NCBI GenBank assembly: GCA_937924525.1
Contig: CALDSU010000011.1
Span: forward strand, 5,001 to 69,000
Length of the DNA stretch: 64,000 nt
From: an uncultured Bryobacteraceae bacterium
Lineage (GTDB): Bacteria; Acidobacteriota; Terriglobia; Bryobacterales; Bryobacteraceae
Direction: 5' to 3'
Part shown: one piece after another, positions 35,022 to 44,251 of the stretch
Position numbering within the stretch: the first letter of the stretch is position 1
Layout of the letters: each line of letters starts with the position of its first letter
Made by a program: the position numbers and the translations under genes
The notes under the pieces: model-generated
Told to the model about the DNA's origin: nothing
Seen by the model: only the letters and a program-made list of their open reading frames with translations
Databases searched by the model: none

Positions 35022-38000
35022 TCAATCTCCGGAGACGGTCTGCAGGTCCGCCGCCACGGCGCCGGCCGGGCGTCCACGCCCGGCGCGGTCTTCGACGATC
35101 GTGTAGATGACCGGGATCAACACCAGGGTGATCAGGGTGGAACTGAGCAGTCCGCCGATGACCACGCGCGCCATGGGCTGCTGCAATTCGGAGCCTTCGC
35201 CGATGCCGAGCGCCATGGGCGTAAGGCCGAGCACGGTGGTCAGCGTGGTCATGAGCACGGGGCGCAGGCGGCGGGCGCCCGCGGCGACGACGGCGTCGCG
35301 CACGGCGAAGCCATGGTCGCGGCGGAGTTGATTGGCGTAATCGACCAGGACGATGGCGTTGTTCACCACGATGCCGACCAGCATGATCACGCCGAGAAAG
35401 GCCTGCATGTTGAAGGTAGTCTGCGTGAGCACCAGGAGGCCGATCACGCCCACGGCCGCGAACGGGATCGAGAACAGGATGATAAAGGGGTCGCGCAAGG
35501 ACTCAAACTGCGCGGCCATCACCATGTAGACCAGCAGGAAGGCCAGTAAAGCGGCGAACGTGAGTTCGCGGAAGGCCTCCTGCTGCTCTTCGTACTCGCC
35601 GCCGAACGTGAATTCGTAGCCTGCGGGGCGGGGGATGTCCCGCAGGCGCGCCGCCAGGTCCTTGGTGACGCTGCCGAGGTCCCGGTCACCCAGAGTTCCG
35701 GAGACGGTGATCAGCCGTTCCTGATCCAGGCGTTCGATGGAAGTAGGCCCTTCCTGACGCTTCATGCGCATTACGCTTTCGGCCGGAACGACCTGCCCGG
35801 AAGGCGTCACGAGCGGAATCTTCCCCACCATGGGAAGGCTGAGACGATCCTGCGCTTTGAGCCGGACCACAATATTGAACTCGTCGCCCCGCTGCCGGTA
35901 CATGGAGGTGCGCCGCCCGCCGACCGCGGTTTCCATGGCGTCGGCGATATCGGAGACATTGAGGCCCATGGTGGAAGCCTTGACGCGGTCCACTTGCAGC
36001 AGCATTTCCGGCATGCCGGGCTGCCGGCTCACCTGCACTTCCGGCACGCCGGGGATGGCCGCCATCGCGTCCCGGACCTGCGCGGCCAGATCGGCAAGGA
36101 TTTCCAGATCGTGCCCGCGAATTTGGACGGCCAGCCGGTCCTCGGAGGAAGAACTGGAAGAGCGGAACATGCCGCTCCGGACGTAGGTGCGTACCGTCAT
36201 GCCCGGCTGGATTTGCAGCAAGGGGCGGATGGCCATGGAAATTTCCCTGGCCGAACGGGAGCGCTCGCGCTGGCTAACCAGGCGCAACCGCAGCTCGCCC
36301 TGGTGCTGTCCCGAACTGCGGAATCCCCCGGCCGCGCCGCTCTCCACCATGATGTTGCGTGCTTCCGGCACCTGGTCGCGCAAGATCCGGGCGAGCCGCT
36401 GCATGACGTCGTCGGTCACCTCGACGCGCGTGCCAGGTTCCAGATCGACGTTGACGCGGATCTCCCCTTCGTCGGGCTCGGGCGAAAGTTCCACGCCGAT
36501 GAGCGGCGCGCCCAGCAAAGCCAAGCCCAGCAAGCCGGTAGCGGTGAGGATGGTGACGGCACGATGCCCCAGCGACCAGCGGATGAGGCGCCCATACCGT
36601 TCGGACAACGCCTGCTGCGCCGCGCCAAACCCGTCGGCGATCCGCGTGAGCAGCCCCAGGTTGCGCCGGGGATCCCCCCGGCGGAGGAACCGGGAGCACA
36701 TCACCGGCACCACGGTCAGCGCGACTGCCAGCGAGCACAGCAGCGAAAAGGCGACGACATAGGCAAGCTGGCGAAAGGTGATGGAGGAGATTCCGGAGAT
36801 AAAGACGATCGGCACGAACACCGCCAGCGTCGTCAGGGTGGAGGCGGTCACCGCGCCGGCCACTTCACGGCTGCCTTGCACGGCCGCCTGCCGCGGCGCC
36901 ATCCCTTCCTCGCGGTGGCGAAAGATGCTTTCGAGCACCACGATGGCGTTGTCCACCAGCATGCCCACGCCCAGCGCTAATCCTCCGAAGGAGATCGTGT
37001 TGAGCGTGAACCCGTAAAAGTGCATGAGGGTGAAGGTGGAGATCACCGAGATGGGAATCGCTACGCCGATGATGGTGGTGCTCGACAGGCTGCGCAGAAA
37101 CACCAGCAGGATCAGGATGGCCAGCAGAGCGCCCTGCATGGCGGAGGTTTTGACGTTGCCGATCGCGGCGCGGATGAACTCGGCCGAATCCCCCGTGGTG
37201 GAAATGCGCAGATTCGGATAGTCCTGGTTGATCCGCGCGACTTCCCGCCAGACCGCATCGCTGACCTCGACGGTGTTGGCTCCGGACTGTTTGTAAACGA
37301 ACAGGCGGACCGCAGCGTCGCCATCGACGCTCACCAACTGTCGGACTTCCTCGTGGGAGTCCTCCACTTCCGCCAGGTCGCGGAGGTAAACGGGAACGCC
37401 GCCCCGCGTGGTCACCACCAGGCTGCGAATGTCTTCAAGCGTCCGGTACTCTCCCTGGGTGCGCAACAGGACTTCAAACTCGCCTTCGTGGACCGGTCCG
37501 GCCGGCCGGTTCAGGTTTTCCGCGCGCACGACCTGCACCACCTGCGCGGCCGAGAGCCCCAGCGCGCGGAGTTTCGCGAGATCCAGATCCACGTGGATCT
37601 CGCGGCGGAGTCCGCCGCGAACCGCCAGTTGCGCCACGCCCGGCACGCGTTCGAGGCGGTAGAGAATCTGTTTCTCGACGAAGTGGCGCAGTTGCTTCTG
37701 ATCCATGTCGGCGGACGCCGCGGTGAGGAACAGGATGGGGAACTGCGCGACGTCGTACTTGAACATGACGGGCGGCTCCATATCCTCGGGGAGAGACGCG
37801 CGCCGCCGGTCCAGCCGGCTGCGCAGTTCGTTGGCCGCCTCGTCGAGGTTGGTGCCGTGCGCGAACGAGACGCGGATGCTGGTCTGACCCGCGGTGGAAC
37901 TGGAGGAGATCCGCTCGACGCCCGGCGCGGCGCTGAAGGCTTCCTCGAGAGGCCGGGCGACCAGGTTCTCCATCTCCTCAGGGGCGACGCCCGGATAATC

Positions 38001-38147
38001 GGCGCGCACGCTGATGGTGGGAAACACCATCTCGGGCATCAAGTCGACCGGAAGCCGAACGAAGGCGATGCCCCCCAGCAGAATCGCGATGAGGCAGGCC
38101 ATCAAAACGGTGACGGGGCGGCGAATGGAAAACGCGGGCAGGTCCAA
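35022..38147 (-). CDS. RND efflux transporter permease (AcrB/MexB-like)
   Basis: 1,041 residues, normal for a heavy-duty RND pump. Visible are [24 protein letters not shown] (first transmembrane segment), [36 protein letters not shown], the proton-relay segment [27 protein letters not shown] with paired Asp, and [19 protein letters not shown] in the second half. The start is a TTG 8 bases after the adaptor stop, with GGAGG overlapping that stop. It pumps out hydrophobic or amphipathic compounds in exchange for protons. The adaptor gene lies directly upstream; no TolC-like channel gene is present in the window. Confidence 0.92.
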   Translation of the reverse strand: MDLPAFSIRRPVTVLMACLIAILLGGIAFVRLPVDLMPEMVFPTISVRADYPGVAPEEMENLVARPLEEAFSAAPGVERISSSSTAGQTSIRVSFAHGTNLDEAANELRSRLDRRRASLPEDMEPPVMFKYDVAQFPILFLTAASADMDQKQLRHFVEKQILYRLERVPGVAQLAVRGGLRREIHVDLDLAKLRALGLSAAQVVQVVRAENLNRPAGPVHEGEFEVLLRTQGEYRTLEDIRSLVVTTRGGVPVYLRDLAEVEDSHEEVRQLVSVDGDAAVRLFVYKQSGANTVEVSDAVWREVARINQDYPNLRISTTGDSAEFIRAAIGNVKTSAMQGALLAILILLVFLRSLSSTTIIGVAIPISVISTFTLMHFYGFTLNTISFGGLALGVGMLVDNAIVVLESIFRHREEGMAPRQAAVQGSREVAGAVTASTLTTLAVFVPIVFISGISSITFRQLAYVVAFSLLCSLAVALTVVPVMCSRFLRRGDPRRNLGLLTRIADGFGAAQQALSERYGRLIRWSLGHRAVTILTATGLLGLALLGAPLIGVELSPEPDEGEIRVNVDLEPGTRVEVTDDVMQRLARILRDQVPEARNIMVESGAAGGFRSSGQHQGELRLRLVSQRERSRSAREISMAIRPLLQIQPGMTVRTYVRSGMFRSSSSSSEDRLAVQIRGHDLEILADLAAQVRDAMAAIPGVPEVQVSRQPGMPEMLLQVDRVKASTMGLNVSDIADAMETAVGGRRTSMYRQRGDEFNIVVRLKAQDRLSLPMVGKIPLVTPSGQVVPAESVMRMKRQEGPTSIERLDQERLITVSGTLGDRDLGSVTKDLAARLRDIPRPAGYEFTFGGEYEEQQEAFRELTFAALLAFLLVYMVMAAQFESLRDPFIILFSIPFAAVGVIGLLVLTQTTFNMQAFLGVIMLVGIVVNNAIVLVDYANQLRRDHGFAVRDAVVAAGARRLRPVLMTTLTTVLGLTPMALGIGEGSELQQPMARVVIGGLLSSTLITLVLIPVIYTIVEDRAGRGRPAGAVAADLQTVSGD

Positions 38148-38155
38148 GGCGATGA

Positions 38156-39394
38156 TTACCTCCGCTCTCCGCCACGCCCTGCGGGTGAGGGCGTTTCTCT
38201 GGCCGCGGTGGTATTTGCGCCGGCTTCGTCGCCGCCGACGACCTTCACCGGGACACCGTCGCTGACCAAGGTCGCGCCGCGCGTGATCACCGTCATGCCG
38301 GGGCGCAGGTCCGCCGCGATCTCGATTTCTTCTCCCTGTAGCACGCCCGGGTCGACTTCGCGAAACACCGGCCGTCCTTCCTGAAGCACGTAGACACCGG
38401 GTTGCTGGCCGCGGTAGACCAAGGCCTGGCGCGGAACGAGCAAAGCGGGGCGCTGCCCAGCCAGATCGAGAGTGACGCGAGCGAACATCTCCGCGCGCAA
38501 GCCGATGTCACGGTTCGGAATTTCCACTTCCACCAGGGCGCTGCGCGTGGCGGCGTCCAGTACGGGACCGATGCGGGTGACCTTCCCTTCGAAGATCCGT
38601 TCGCCAAAGGCATCCACCCGCACCAAGGCGCGGTTGCCGATGCGCAGTTTGGAAACTTCGCGTTCCGGGACGTTGGCCCGGGTGATCATGGTGGAGAGGT
38701 TGACGATCCTGGCGATCGGCGTCGCCGGGCTGACGACGGCGCCCGCGTCGACGAAGCGCTCGGCGATCTGACCGTCCATGGGCGAAGGAATCCGCATCTG
38801 CTCGAGGCGAATCTTCAGTTCGTTGAGTTCGGCCACGGCTTGCTCGCCCTGGGCCTCGGTAAGCTGGATTTGCGCCTGGAAGACCCGAAAGCTGGTCTGC
38901 TTGGCCTCGTAGTCCTGACGTGCAAGCAACCCGCTCTCCAGCAACTGTTTGGCTCTATCCAGATCCGCCCGCGCGTTGGCCAGTTCCGCGCGCCGCTGCG
39001 CGAGCGTGGCCTCCACCACCTTCTGGGTGGCCGTGGCCCGGCGCACCTGCTGCTGCAACTCGGAATCCTCGAGGTCGGCGATGGGTTGGCCGCGCTTTAC
39101 AAAGTCGCCGACATGGATGTAAATCCGCTCCACGCGGCCGGTGATCTTTGAGGTGATGTCAACTTGTTCTTTTGGCTTCAGCGCGCCGGTCAGCAGGATC
39201 TCCTCCCGGACGTGGCCCACGCGGACCGAGGCCGCGCCCACGGTGACCACTCTGGACGGGGCGCCGCCCGCCCGGCTCCTGGTTCCTGCGGATTGGTTCA
39301 CGTGGCGGGCCTGCCAGACGCGGTAACCCATCACGGCGGCGAGCAGGAGGGCCGCAACCAGGAAGAAAGCCCGTGCCGCTTGAGGTCGAATCAT
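38156..39394 (-). CDS. RND efflux periplasmic adaptor (HlyD/AcrA family)
   Basis: 412 residues. A membrane anchor (FFLVAALLLAAVMGYRVW) is followed by a lipoyl-like half (LLTGALKPKEQVDITSKITGRVERIYIHVGDFVKRGQPIADLED), a long coiled-coil hairpin (residues about 120-210 with EVVEATLAQRRAELANARADLDRAKQ-type heptads), then a second lipoyl half and beta-barrel (MDGQIAERFVDAGAVVSPATPIARIVNL) and a proximal domain. It bridges the inner-membrane pump to an outer channel. It is the first gene of the pair, with the permease 8 bases after its stop. Confidence 0.92.
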   Translation of the reverse strand: MIRPQAARAFFLVAALLLAAVMGYRVWQARHVNQSAGTRSRAGGAPSRVVTVGAASVRVGHVREEILLTGALKPKEQVDITSKITGRVERIYIHVGDFVKRGQPIADLEDSELQQQVRRATATQKVVEATLAQRRAELANARADLDRAKQLLESGLLARQDYEAKQTSFRVFQAQIQLTEAQGEQAVAELNELKIRLEQMRIPSPMDGQIAERFVDAGAVVSPATPIARIVNLSTMITRANVPEREVSKLRIGNRALVRVDAFGERIFEGKVTRIGPVLDAATRSALVEVEIPNRDIGLRAEMFARVTLDLAGQRPALLVPRQALVYRGQQPGVYVLQEGRPVFREVDPGVLQGEEIEIAADLRPGMTVITRGATLVSDGVPVKVVGGDEAGANTTAARETPSPAGRGGERR

Positions 39395-39668
39395 GCGAAG
39401 TTCCTGATCATCAATGCGTTGTCGTCCTATTAGCCAGCGCCGCCCCGCTCCGGCGCAGGCAGGACTTCAATGAATAGGCGTTCACCGGCTACCGTTAGGG
39501 TACAAGAGGGACAGTTTGAGTGGAAGACCTTGCTTCCCTCGACGGGGAGTCTAGTCCAGCTTCGGGGCAGAGCAGCCTCTCCCGGCTTTTCCACAAGCTT
39601 CTGGGGCGACGGACAGAGGACGCCGACGGCCTGGGGTCCCGAGCCGGGGACAGGCAGGCGAGGTGAGC

Positions 39669-39896
39669 TCAGCCGGCGGCGGCCTGCCAATCCTCGAAAA
39701 CCCGCGGCCGGGCGGCTTCGGCGCGCTGCAGACGGTCGAGGAGCGTTTGATAGCTCGCGGCGTCCTGCACCACGAGTTTAGCCTTTCCGTTGACCGTCAA
39801 CACCATCGGCTGGCGGGTTTCTTTCAACCGCGCCGCGCAGGCGCGAAAGTTCCGCAAAAATTCCGTTGCGGAGCGGATCTCGAGCAGGTTGATCAC
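39669..39896 (-). CDS. Phd/YefM-family antitoxin, orphan
   Basis: 75 residues from a GTG at 39896 with GGGAGA 6 bases ahead; the longer open frame upstream has no family similarity. The sequence INLLEIRSATEFLRNFRACAARLKETRQPMVLTVNGKAKLVVQDAASYQTLLDRL has the Phd/YefM shape: an N-terminal DNA-binding strand-helix region and a flexible C-terminal helix. These antitoxins neutralise a RelE/ParE or Doc toxin and repress their own operon. No toxin gene follows on this strand before the RND adaptor, so this is a solitary antitoxin or the remnant of a pair. Confidence 0.8.
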   Translation of the reverse strand: MINLLEIRSATEFLRNFRACAARLKETRQPMVLTVNGKAKLVVQDAASYQTLLDRLQRAEAARPRVFEDWQAAAG

Positions 39897-40113
39897 GCTG
39901 GTTCTCCCTAGTCGTAGAGGTGCGGAATTGGGTGGGGCGTGACAAAGATTCTCCGAGGAATTCTCTGCGAATTCGCCAAGCGAGTTGCGCAGGGTTTCGC
40001 GCAGCACGGGAGCTTTCGCGCAGCAAGGCGCCGACCCCGCAGGGGAGGCGCCTCTCAGTGATTGGCCAGTCTTCACTTGGACTATTGGAGGAAGGTTTGC
40101 ACGAGGCTGGGCA

Positions 40114-40129
40114 GGTTCGAACCTTCGAA
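40114..40129. promoter_or_regulatory. Palindrome GGTTCGAACC plus second TTCGAA box
   Basis: GGTTCGAACC is a perfect 10-bp palindrome, and TTCGAA recurs two bases later (40116-40121 and 40124-40129). The site ends 2 bases before the GGAGGA ribosome site of the Mo-enzyme FeS subunit. Possible operator or mRNA structure; evidence is positional only. Confidence 0.35.
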
Positions 40130-40142
40130 CTGGAGGACCACC

Positions 40143-40691
40143 GTGACCCGTTATGGATGGCTGCTTGATGCCAAGCGGTGTATCGAGTGCCGGGCCTGCG
40201 AATCCGCCTGCAAACAGTGGAACCAGGTGGAGACGGGGGTGAATGTACGCTTCCGGAGAGTCCGGACGGTGGAATCCGGCACGCACGCCGCCCCCACCGC
40301 CGTGGCTCTTTCGCTCACCTGCAACCACTGCATCGATGCGACTTGCATCAAGGTTTGCCCTGTAAAGGCGATCCAGCGGCGCCCGGATGGACTGGTGATC
40401 ATCGACCAGGCCACTTGCGTCGGATGCCGCCTGTGCGAGAAATTCTGCCCCTATGGGGCGCCCCAGTTCAACGAGGCGACTCGGAAGATGCTGAAGTGCA
40501 CCGGTTGCTTCGACCGGGTGGACGCAGGGTGGGCGCCTGCCTGCGCGACCCTCTGTCCGACTGAGGCGTTGCGCTGGGAGAAGTGGGAAGACATTCAGAA
40601 CACGGGAACCGACCGGGTCACCGGGTTCTCCAACCCGGCGCTGACCAAGCCGGCGATCCGGTTCTTGTCAACGACATGGGGAAGGAAGTGA
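40143..40691 (+). CDS. Four-cluster 4Fe-4S electron-transfer subunit (DmsB/PhsB-like)
   Basis: 182 residues from a GTG preceded by GGAGGA. Four cysteine groups of ferredoxin type are complete: CIECRACESAC, CNHCIDATCIKVC, CVGCRLCEKFC, and CTGCFDRVDAGWAPACATLC. This is the four-cubane pattern of DmsB, PhsB and NrfC-type proteins that carry electrons between a quinol-linked partner and a molybdopterin enzyme. It has no signal peptide and would travel with the Tat-exported catalytic subunit. Its stop is 14 bases before the chosen start of that subunit; a GTGA overlap is possible if the alternative start is used. Confidence 0.9.
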   Translation: MTRYGWLLDAKRCIECRACESACKQWNQVETGVNVRFRRVRTVESGTHAAPTAVALSLTCNHCIDATCIKVCPVKAIQRRPDGLVIIDQATCVGCRLCEKFCPYGAPQFNEATRKMLKCTGCFDRVDAGWAPACATLCPTEALRWEKWEDIQNTGTDRVTGFSNPALTKPAIRFLSTTWGRK

Positions 40692-40705
40692 GAGAGGCGC
40701 GGCAA

Positions 40706-42940
40706 ATGGCACTAAGTAGACGCGGTTTATTACAGTTGGCGGGCGCCGGAACCCTGGCTGGGGCAGACCGCCTGCTGGGGGCGTTCGGAGACATGTTTCG
40801 CCCGGCCTCGCCCTTAGGCGCGGCCACGCAGGTAATCACGGCGTGCGGCGTGTGCAGCCCGGCTTGCGGAATCAAGGCCACGGTGGAGAACAACGCGTTG
40901 CGCTTTGTCGAAGGGCTCGAGGGAGACTTTTCCGGGCGCGGACGCCTGTGCGGAAAGGGCGCCGCGGGCGCCGGCTTTCTGTACGATCCCGACCGGCTCA
41001 AGTACCCGCTGAAGCGCACGAATCCCCGAAAGGGAATTGACGAAGATCCTGGCTGGGTGCGCATCACCTGGCAGGAGGCGCTGGACACCATCGCCGAGCG
41101 GTTCGGCGATGCACGGAAACGATTCGGAGCCGAGTCCTTGCTGTTCGTCACCTTGCCGAGCCCCGATGTATGGCTGCGCTTTATGAACGCGATCGGCGTG
41201 GTGAACCGGATCGATCACATCGATGAGTGTTTCCTGACCGATCGCATCATCCAGCGTTACACCACGGGCTTCAAGAGCTGGTGCAACGATTTCGAGAACT
41301 CGAAGTACATCGTGCTGTTCGGCTGGGACATTCTGGCCAAGGCCAAGCTGGTCTACGCCAACGGCATCATCGACGCCAAGGACAACGGCGCCAAGATTGT
41401 CTGCTTCAACCCGCAGTATTCGACCACGGCGCGCTTCGCGGACGAATGGTACAGCATCCGGCCGGGATCGGATCTGGCGGTGGCGCTGGCGATGATCCAT
41501 GTCCTGCTGGCGGAGAACCTGTACAACAAGGAGTTCGTCGATCAGTACACTAATTTCGGGGAGCATGAAAACACGATCCGCACGCACTTTGCGCAGTACA
41601 CGCCCGAGTGGGCGGAGCGGGAAAGCGACGTGCCGGCGGAAGCGATCCGGCGGATCGCCCGGGAGTTCGGCACGCAGGGACCGGCCATTGTGCCGGCGTA
41701 CAAAAAGACGCTCTGCGCCAACTACCAGAATGCATCGCAACTGGTGCACGCGATCTCCATTCTGAATATCCTGGCGGGCACCATCGACCGTCCGGGAGGG
41801 CGCTACGTGGCGCGGACTCCCGCAGTGCCGGGGATCGACGCCATTGTGCCGCCCCCGCCTTACCCGCCGAAGCAGGGACGGCGCGTGGATGGCAAGGACA
41901 AGCTGCCCCTGGTGCTCCAGGACGGCGGCGGGATGTTCTCGACCTTGGCGGACGGGATCCTGAACCGTTACCCGGGCATGATTCAGGCCGGATTCATCAT
42001 GAACTATACGGCGCTGAGCTTCCCGCAACCGCAACAGACCCTGGACGCGCTGGCCACCATTCCCTTCCTGGCAGTGATGGATTACCTGCCTACCGATACC
42101 GTCACGTATGCGGACATTGCGTTGCCCGGAACGACCTATTTCGAGGTGAGCGACATCATGGCGCGGGACTATTACGCCCGACAACCTCAGTATGTCGCGC
42201 GCACCGCGGTCGTCTCTCCGCTGTTTGAATCGCGCAGCCCCGGGTTCGTCGCGCTGGAACTGGGCAAGCGGCTGGCGCCGGACTATTTCAAGAATCCGGA
42301 CGGAAGCTGGATCAACCTGAACGCGGTGCTAGACGAGCGGACCAAGCGGTTGGGACTGGGAGAGAACTTCGCGGAGTTCCGCGCCAAAGGGATCGTGACT
42401 CGGGAGCAGGCTTTTGTGCCGCGGACCACGTTCAACGTGCCCGGCACCACCAAGTGCCAGATTCTGGTGCCGCAGTTCAAGGACGCGGGCGGCGATCCCT
42501 TGCCGGTGTGGCGACCCAAGCGGGAAATTCCTTCGGCGGAGTATCCCTACTATTACCTGACGTACATCCCGGCGGTGCACAAGCGCAATTCCACGCAGAA
42601 CAACCCGATTCTCAACGAGATGATGGGCACCGCGGTGGCTTCGTTGAACCCGCAACTGGCCGCCAAGCTCGGTATTAGGGAGGGACAGCGGGTTCGGATC
42701 CGCTCCCGCGTGGGCGAAATCGAGCTTCCGGCGCACCTGACCGAAACGGTGCGGCCGGACTGCGTGCTGGTGCCGCATGGCTTCGGCCATCGTTCGCGTC
42801 TGCTCCAGACGGCTGGAGGAAAGGGAGTGCGCGACGGCGACGTGATTCCCGCGCAAAGCATTCAACAATGCGTGGACAGCGTGAACTTTGCGGGGTCGTC
42901 CTGCATCATGGACGCGGTGGTGAACATCGAAGCGCTATGA
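40706..42940 (+). CDS. Tat-exported molybdopterin oxidoreductase catalytic subunit (DMSO-reductase family)
   Basis: 744 residues from ATG 40706, which has AGAGG 8 bases ahead and places the twin-arginine leader (LSRRGLLQLAGAG) at the N-terminus. ATG 40676 or GTG 40688 would extend it by 10 or 6 codons. The N-terminal 4Fe-4S site is intact (C47, C50, C54, C82 with K84). Molybdopterin-binding blocks follow, including SKYIVLFGWDILAKAKLVYANG and, at the end, a dinucleotide-binding barrel (LGIREGQRVRIRSRVGEIELPAHLTETV). Closest in style to PhsA/PsrA-like thiosulfate or polysulfide reductases, but the substrate is not decided by sequence. Operon with FeS subunit and TorD-like chaperone; there is no membrane anchor gene. 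Confidence 0.87.
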   Translation: MALSRRGLLQLAGAGTLAGADRLLGAFGDMFRPASPLGAATQVITACGVCSPACGIKATVENNALRFVEGLEGDFSGRGRLCGKGAAGAGFLYDPDRLKYPLKRTNPRKGIDEDPGWVRITWQEALDTIAERFGDARKRFGAESLLFVTLPSPDVWLRFMNAIGVVNRIDHIDECFLTDRIIQRYTTGFKSWCNDFENSKYIVLFGWDILAKAKLVYANGIIDAKDNGAKIVCFNPQYSTTARFADEWYSIRPGSDLAVALAMIHVLLAENLYNKEFVDQYTNFGEHENTIRTHFAQYTPEWAERESDVPAEAIRRIAREFGTQGPAIVPAYKKTLCANYQNASQLVHAISILNILAGTIDRPGGRYVARTPAVPGIDAIVPPPPYPPKQGRRVDGKDKLPLVLQDGGGMFSTLADGILNRYPGMIQAGFIMNYTALSFPQPQQTLDALATIPFLAVMDYLPTDTVTYADIALPGTTYFEVSDIMARDYYARQPQYVARTAVVSPLFESRSPGFVALELGKRLAPDYFKNPDGSWINLNAVLDERTKRLGLGENFAEFRAKGIVTREQAFVPRTTFNVPGTTKCQILVPQFKDAGGDPLPVWRPKREIPSAEYPYYYLTYIPAVHKRNSTQNNPILNEMMGTAVASLNPQLAAKLGIREGQRVRIRSRVGEIELPAHLTETVRPDCVLVPHGFGHRSRLLQTAGGKGVRDGDVIPAQSIQQCVDSVNFAGSSCIMDAVVNIEAL

Positions 42941-43521
42941 GCGAGCGGTTATCCGCGCCCGGGGATCTGGCGGTCTGGTTCGCCGCAGTGGGAAGGGTTC
43001 TCGCCTCTCCCGATGCCGCCGCCGGTCTTCGGGTCATGGCGGAAGGGCTGGCTGCGCGGGCCAACGCGAGATCGGGAGTGCGCGAAGAATTGGCCGCGCT
43101 GTGGGCGGAGTTCCCGGGCGATCCGCAGGAGGCGCATCGGGAATACGTCCGCTTGTTCTTGAGCCCGGGCGCCGCACCTTGTCCGCTTTGGCAGTCCGCC
43201 CATGGGGATGAGCCGCAACTGATGGGACCCTCCCATCACAGCGCCATCGAGTGGTACCGGAGCGAGGGAATTGAGCCTGGCGTGGAGAACGAACCGGCGG
43301 ATCACGCCAGCCTGCTGCTGGTGTTCTTCGCGCACCTGCTCGATTCCGGCGCTCCGGCGGAGTGGATACAGCGGTACTGGCGCGAACATCTGGCCTGGCT
43401 GCCGAAGGTGCTGGCCAGAATCGAAAGGGAGACCCGGCTTCCCTTCTACGCCCGCCTGGCGCGCGTCACGCGCGAACGGCTGGAGGAGGCCGAGGCGTTT
43501 TTCCGGGAGACGCCCGCCTGA
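42937..43521 (+). CDS. TorD/DmsD-family molybdoenzyme chaperone
   Basis: 194 residues, all helical. The ATG overlaps the stop of the catalytic subunit by 4 bases (ATGA). Family signatures are YVRLFLSPGAAPCPLWQSAHGDEPQLMG near 75 and NEPADHASLLLVFFAHLL near 128, the latter matching the E-P-x-D-H motif of TorD proteins. These chaperones bind the twin-arginine leader and help insert the molybdenum cofactor before export. The placement directly behind the Mo enzyme identifies its client. Confidence 0.86.
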   Translation: MSERLSAPGDLAVWFAAVGRVLASPDAAAGLRVMAEGLAARANARSGVREELAALWAEFPGDPQEAHREYVRLFLSPGAAPCPLWQSAHGDEPQLMGPSHHSAIEWYRSEGIEPGVENEPADHASLLLVFFAHLLDSGAPAEWIQRYWREHLAWLPKVLARIERETRLPFYARLARVTRERLEEAEAFFRETPA

Positions 43522-43578
43522 GCGAACCGCCGGCGGGCCGGAGAGTTGTCCTCCGGGGGCGCCGGTCTCCGCCCGGCG

Positions 43579-44034
43579 TCAGATGTAGGCGATGACGTCG
43601 ATCTCCACGAGCGAATTGCCGGGTATGCCGCCGGCGGCGGCGATGGTGGTGCGGACCGGCGGCTCATCGCCGAAGCGTCCGCGGAAGGTTTCGTTCATCG
43701 CCTGGTAATCCTTCAGGTCGTTCAGGTACACGTTGCACTTGAGGACCTTGTTCATCGAGGAGCCGGCGTTGACGAGCTCCTTCTCGATTTCGTCCAGCAC
43801 ATGCTTGGTGTGCGCCCGGATGTCGCCTTCAAAGTGGGCGCCCTTGCCGGCGATGAAGAGCAGATTGCCATAAGAGACGGCGCCGTTGAACAGCGGGGTT
43901 TGCGCGGGCTTCGGCCCGCGGCGGTGCACCTTCTTCACGGGGGCGCCGGACTGGTCCTGGGCGGCGGCTGCGGGCGCCGCGGCCACGGCGGCTGCCTTGG
44001 TCAGGAAGCCTCTGCGGGATCTGTTCTGAGCCAT
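43579..44034 (-). CDS. RidA-family protein with Tat-like leader
   Basis: 151 residues. The first 30 form a twin-arginine leader (SRRGFLTKAAAVAAAPAAAA); the rest is a RidA/YjgF trimer fold: NGAVSYGNLLFIAGKG, TKHVLDEIEKELVNAGSSMNKVLKCNVYLNDLKDYQAMNETFRGRF, PVRTTIAAAGGIPGNSLVEIDVIAY. RidA hydrolyses reactive 2-aminoacrylate and related imines; the usual active-site Arg is probably present near PPVRTT. Export of a RidA protein is unexpected. A GTG three codons upstream of ATG 44034 has AGGAG closer to it and is an alternative start. Convergent with the TorD gene. Confidence 0.84.
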   Translation of the reverse strand: MAQNRSRRGFLTKAAAVAAAPAAAAQDQSGAPVKKVHRRGPKPAQTPLFNGAVSYGNLLFIAGKGAHFEGDIRAHTKHVLDEIEKELVNAGSSMNKVLKCNVYLNDLKDYQAMNETFRGRFGDEPPVRTTIAAAGGIPGNSLVEIDVIAYI

Positions 44035-44081
44035 GACGTTCACAACACTCCTGAATCGAAATAGACGAGCGGAAACTTCTT

Positions 44082-44098
44082 GCCAAGTATAACTTGGC
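44082..44098. promoter_or_regulatory. 17-bp near-perfect palindrome over a -10-like element
   Basis: GCCAAGT, ATA, ACTTGGC: seven-base arms around a three-base centre, 48 bases upstream of the ridA-like start. Read on the minus strand its centre contains TATACT, a -10-like hexamer for that gene. It may be an operator for the RidA-like gene or for the divergent gene at 44252. Confidence 0.4.
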
Positions 44099-44178
44099 GC
44101 ACCCGGCGCGCCGCGGCCGCGGACCTCGCGTTTGACGGTGCACTCTACACTGAGGGCAGATCCGACACTCCTTGTGAT

Positions 44179-44225
44179 GCAGCCCGGTCCGCGTTGAGCG
44201 TTCGCGGTCCGGGCTGCGCTTTTTC
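44179..44225 (+). terminator. Strong intrinsic terminator in the leader of the 44252 gene
   Basis: Arms 44179-44193 (GCAGCCCGGTCCGCG) and 44203-44217 (CGCGGTCCGGGCTGC) pair at 14 of 15 positions around a nine-base loop, followed by GCTTTTTC. This is a textbook Rho-independent terminator on the + strand, ending only about 27 bases before the start codon at 44252. No + strand gene ends nearby: the last is torD at 43521, with the oppositely oriented ridA-like gene between. So it ends either a short leader RNA or readthrough. Confidence 0.72.
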
Positions 44226-44251
44226 GGACCGACGACAAGAGGAAACCGGCG

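Noticed and set aside
39440-39560. Possible insertion-sequence end around GGGACAGTTTG
   Set aside because: No matching inverted partner, target duplication or transposase fragment was found nearby.
39430-39690. Small open frame downstream of the Phd/YefM gene as a possible toxin
   Set aside because: Its Pro/Arg/Ser-rich sequence has no RelE, ParE or Doc features, and it overlaps the end of the antitoxin gene.
40105-40140. GGTTCGAACC resembling a tRNA T-loop
   Set aside because: No matching 5' acceptor stem, D-arm or anticodon arm lies in the 70 bases upstream, and the 3' part does not pair as an acceptor.
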